Positions 7,044 through 8,540 of a stretch of 8,540 bases of DNA are shown here, piece by piece. Source of the DNA: DASUZB01 sp035535495 (GTDB taxonomy: Bacteria; Actinomycetota; CALGFH01); contig DATLQA010000293.1 of NCBI GenBank assembly GCA_035535495.1, positions 1-8,540 of the forward strand, written 5' to 3'. The notes under the pieces are model-generated. The model saw only the letters and a list, made by a program, of their open reading frames with translations, made no database searches and was not told the origin of the DNA. Numbering within the stretch: position 1 is the stretch's first letter; each line of letters opens with the position of its first letter. A program made the translations under genes and the position numbers.

Positions 7044-7194
7044 AAACCTCGGGCAAACATTGGTGGAGGATTTCATAGCCTGCCCCTTGCGCCCGTCGAA
7101 CGAGAAGCCGTTAGCTATCAGCGAGCAGGAGAAGCCTGCCGTGGCTTGAGGAAGTAGCCCGGCTGACCTGGACCGGGGATTATCCGGAGGGGAC
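7042..7194 (+). promoter_or_regulatory. 153-base leader before the permease, with possible RNA helices
   Basis: This is the only sizeable gap between genes here, and its first part is clearly less GC-rich than the surroundings. Pairings found by eye: GGGCA (7051-7055) with TGCCC (7081-7085); AAGCCG (7105-7110) with TGGCTT (7142-7147, one G-U pair), enclosing a perfect 5-bp hairpin GCAGG-AGAAG-CCTGC (7125-7139); and CCGG (7173-7176) with CCGG (7184-7187), which takes in the first bases of the ribosome binding site. GAGAAGCC occurs twice (7102-7109 and 7129-7136). I recognise no known riboswitch class and saw no terminator with a T-run. It could be an untranslated leader with translational control, or only a spacer. 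Confidence 0.35.
7186..7192 (+). promoter_or_regulatory. Ribosome binding site of the permease
   Basis: GGAGGGG lies just before the ATG at 7195 and fixes that start. Its first two bases can pair within the small CCGG/CCGG stem at 7173-7187, which could tune translation. Confidence 0.6.
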
Positions 7195-8540
7195 ATGGCA
7201 GAAGCGACCACCTCGGAGGTACGGCTGGATGCCCACAGCATCGAGCCGATCCCGGAACAGGACAAAGACTCCACCGGTCTGCAGCAGATGTGGATCTGGG
7301 CCGGGGCGAACATCGCCCCGATCAACTGGATCCTGGGCGCCCTCGGGATCGTCCTCGGCCTAGGCCTTGTGGAGACGGTGCTGATTGTCGTCCTCGGCAA
7401 CCTCATCGGCTGTGCAATTTTCGCGGCGATGACGGTGATGGGCCACAAGACGGGTGTCAACCAGATGGTCCTGTCCCGCTCGGCGTTCGGCCGGCGCCGC
7501 GGCTACCTGTCGTCGTGGATGCAATTCCTGATGACGATGGGCTGGATCGGGGTCAACACCTACTTCCCGGTCCTGCTGGCCGTAGCGATCCTCGGCCACT
7601 TCGGGGTCAAGGACACCTTCGCGGTCAAGTTCATCGTCGTGACCGTCATCATGGTCATCCAGGTCGGGATCGGGGTGTACGGCTTCTACCTCATCCGGAC
7701 CTTCGAGAAGTACACCGTCCCGGTGACGCTGGCGATCATGGCGCTCATGAGCGTCCTGGCCTGGTCTCGCCCGGGCGTGGTCAACTGGAGCCTTTCGACC
7801 AAGCTGACCGGGGGCGCGCACTTCTCGGCCATCACGGGGCTCGTCACGGCCATTGGCGTCGGCTGGGGGATCTCCTGGGTGACGTGGGCGTCCGACTACT
7901 CGCGCTTCGTGCCCAAGAAAGTCTCCTCGAGATCGGTGTTCTGGTACAGCTACATCGGGATGTTCATCCCCACGGTGTGGCTGGCGGTCCTTGGCGCGAC
8001 CATCGCCAGCGTCAGCCAGTCCACCGACCCCTCGAAGCTGGTGACGTCGGTGTTCGGGGGCGTGGTGGCGGTGCTGGTCATGCTGATGGTGCTGCACGGG
8101 CCGGTGGCCACCAACATCCTGAACGTCTACTCCTCGGCCCTGGCCGCGGTGAGCGCCGGCATCCGCGCCTCCCGGTTCGCGTTGGGGCTGCTGGCCGGTG
8201 TCGTCGGCTATGCGGTCACCCTCTACTTCCTGCGGGCGCCCTCGTTCGCCCAGAGCTTCGACAACTGGATGGTCGGGTTGGTCCTGTGGATGTCGCCATG
8301 GGCCGGAGTGGTCCTGGCCGACTTCTACCTGCTGCGGAAGCAGCGGATCGACGTGGACCAGCTCTACGCCGATCCCGAGCGCAGCGCCTACGGGGATGTG
8401 AACTGGGTCGGGATCGGCGCCTTCATCATCGGGCTGGTCGCCGGCTGGCTGCTGGAGTTCGGCCTGGTGACGCCGCTCCAGGGCTTTGTCTCCAAGAACC
8501 TCCTGTCCGGCGCCGACCTGTCGTGGCTTGTCGGCATGGT
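7195..8540 (+). CDS. NCS1-family permease (purine/cytosine/hydantoin type), partial at right edge
   Basis: The reading frame is open to the window edge; 448 full codons are visible and little seems missing, since NCS1 proteins are usually about 450-500 residues. These are inner-membrane 12-helix symporters for nucleobases, allantoin, hydantoins or related vitamins. Seen: IEPIPEQD at 16-23 ahead of the first helix, helix 1 AGANIAPINWILGALG (36-51), SRSAFG at 94-99, a long third helix around 105-133, WASDYSRFVP from 231, and NVYSSAL after the eighth-helix region. At least ten hydrophobic segments are evident, joined by short polar loops. Substrate cannot be read from the sequence. The operon of Mo hydroxylase, ammonia-lyase and hydrolase-like genes suggests it imports the heterocycle they degrade. 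The 153-base leader sets it apart from the upstream genes. Confidence 0.88.
   Translation, partial: MAEATTSEVRLDAHSIEPIPEQDKDSTGLQQMWIWAGANIAPINWILGALGIVLGLGLVETVLIVVLGNLIGCAIFAAMTVMGHKTGVNQMVLSRSAFGRRRGYLSSWMQFLMTMGWIGVNTYFPVLLAVAILGHFGVKDTFAVKFIVVTVIMVIQVGIGVYGFYLIRTFEKYTVPVTLAIMALMSVLAWSRPGVVNWSLSTKLTGGAHFSAITGLVTAIGVGWGISWVTWASDYSRFVPKKVSSRSVFWYSYIGMFIPTVWLAVLGATIASVSQSTDPSKLVTSVFGGVVAVLVMLMVLHGPVATNILNVYSSALAAVSAGIRASRFALGLLAGVVGYAVTLYFLRAPSFAQSFDNWMVGLVLWMSPWAGVVLADFYLLRKQRIDVDQLYADPERSAYGDVNWVGIGAFIIGLVAGWLLEFGLVTPLQGFVSKNLLSGADLSWLVGM

Noticed and set aside
7141..7194. Resemblance to a TPP riboswitch (CTGACCTGG followed by GGATTATCC)
   Set aside because: The order and the conserved CTGAGA and CTGATCTGGATAATGCC-type core are not there; the likeness is short and superficial.
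7360..8097. A 245-codon - strand frame rich in His, Asp and Arg
   Set aside because: It is the shadow of the permease. The + strand frame through this stretch is open to the window edge and carries the NCS1 motifs.

Overview
The window is very GC-rich with strong G/C preference at third codon positions, all genes lie on the + strand and are tightly packed, and GTG starts with 4-base GTGA overlaps are used. Together with the protein families this points to an actinobacterium or a related high-GC lineage; the sequence does not fix the genus. GC content was judged by eye and not counted.

Layout: (1) the C-terminal half of a family I CoA-transferase beta subunit (3-419); (2) a maleate isomerase / Asp-Glu racemase family enzyme (430-1134); (3) a complete three-subunit molybdenum hydroxylase in the order FAD subunit (1138-2025), 2Fe-2S subunit (2022-2522), molybdopterin subunit (2515-4830); (4) a PLP enzyme that looks like a true 2,3-diaminopropionate ammonia-lyase (4827-5996); (5) an uncharacterised amidohydrolase-like protein resembling the DUF6282 family (6046-7041); (6) a 153-base leader with possible RNA helices (7042-7194); (7) an NCS1-family nucleobase/hydantoin-type permease that runs off the right edge (7195-8540). 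Gaps within the first six genes are 10, 3, -4, -8, -4 and 49 bases, so they are very probably one transcript. The permease may be read through from it or may have its own control.

How they may work together: the set reads as a catabolic operon for a small nitrogen heterocycle. The permease would import it, the Mo hydroxylase would hydroxylate the ring, the DUF6282-like protein is a candidate ring-opening or amide-cleaving enzyme, the ammonia-lyase would release pyruvate and two ammonia from diaminopropionate, and the isomerase/racemase and CoA-transferase would deal with a carboxylic acid product. The Mo subunit has the residue set typical of purine-hydroxylating xanthine dehydrogenases (E257, R365, E727). 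A diaminopropionate ammonia-lyase beside an xdh-type enzyme recalls the E. coli xdhABC-ygeWXY-hyuA region and gut bacterial uric-acid clusters. Purine or urate breakdown through diaminopropionate is therefore the leading idea. The substrate is not proven, and the CoA-transferase and isomerase do not fit that route neatly. No RNA genes, mobile elements, CRISPR arrays or long repeats were seen.
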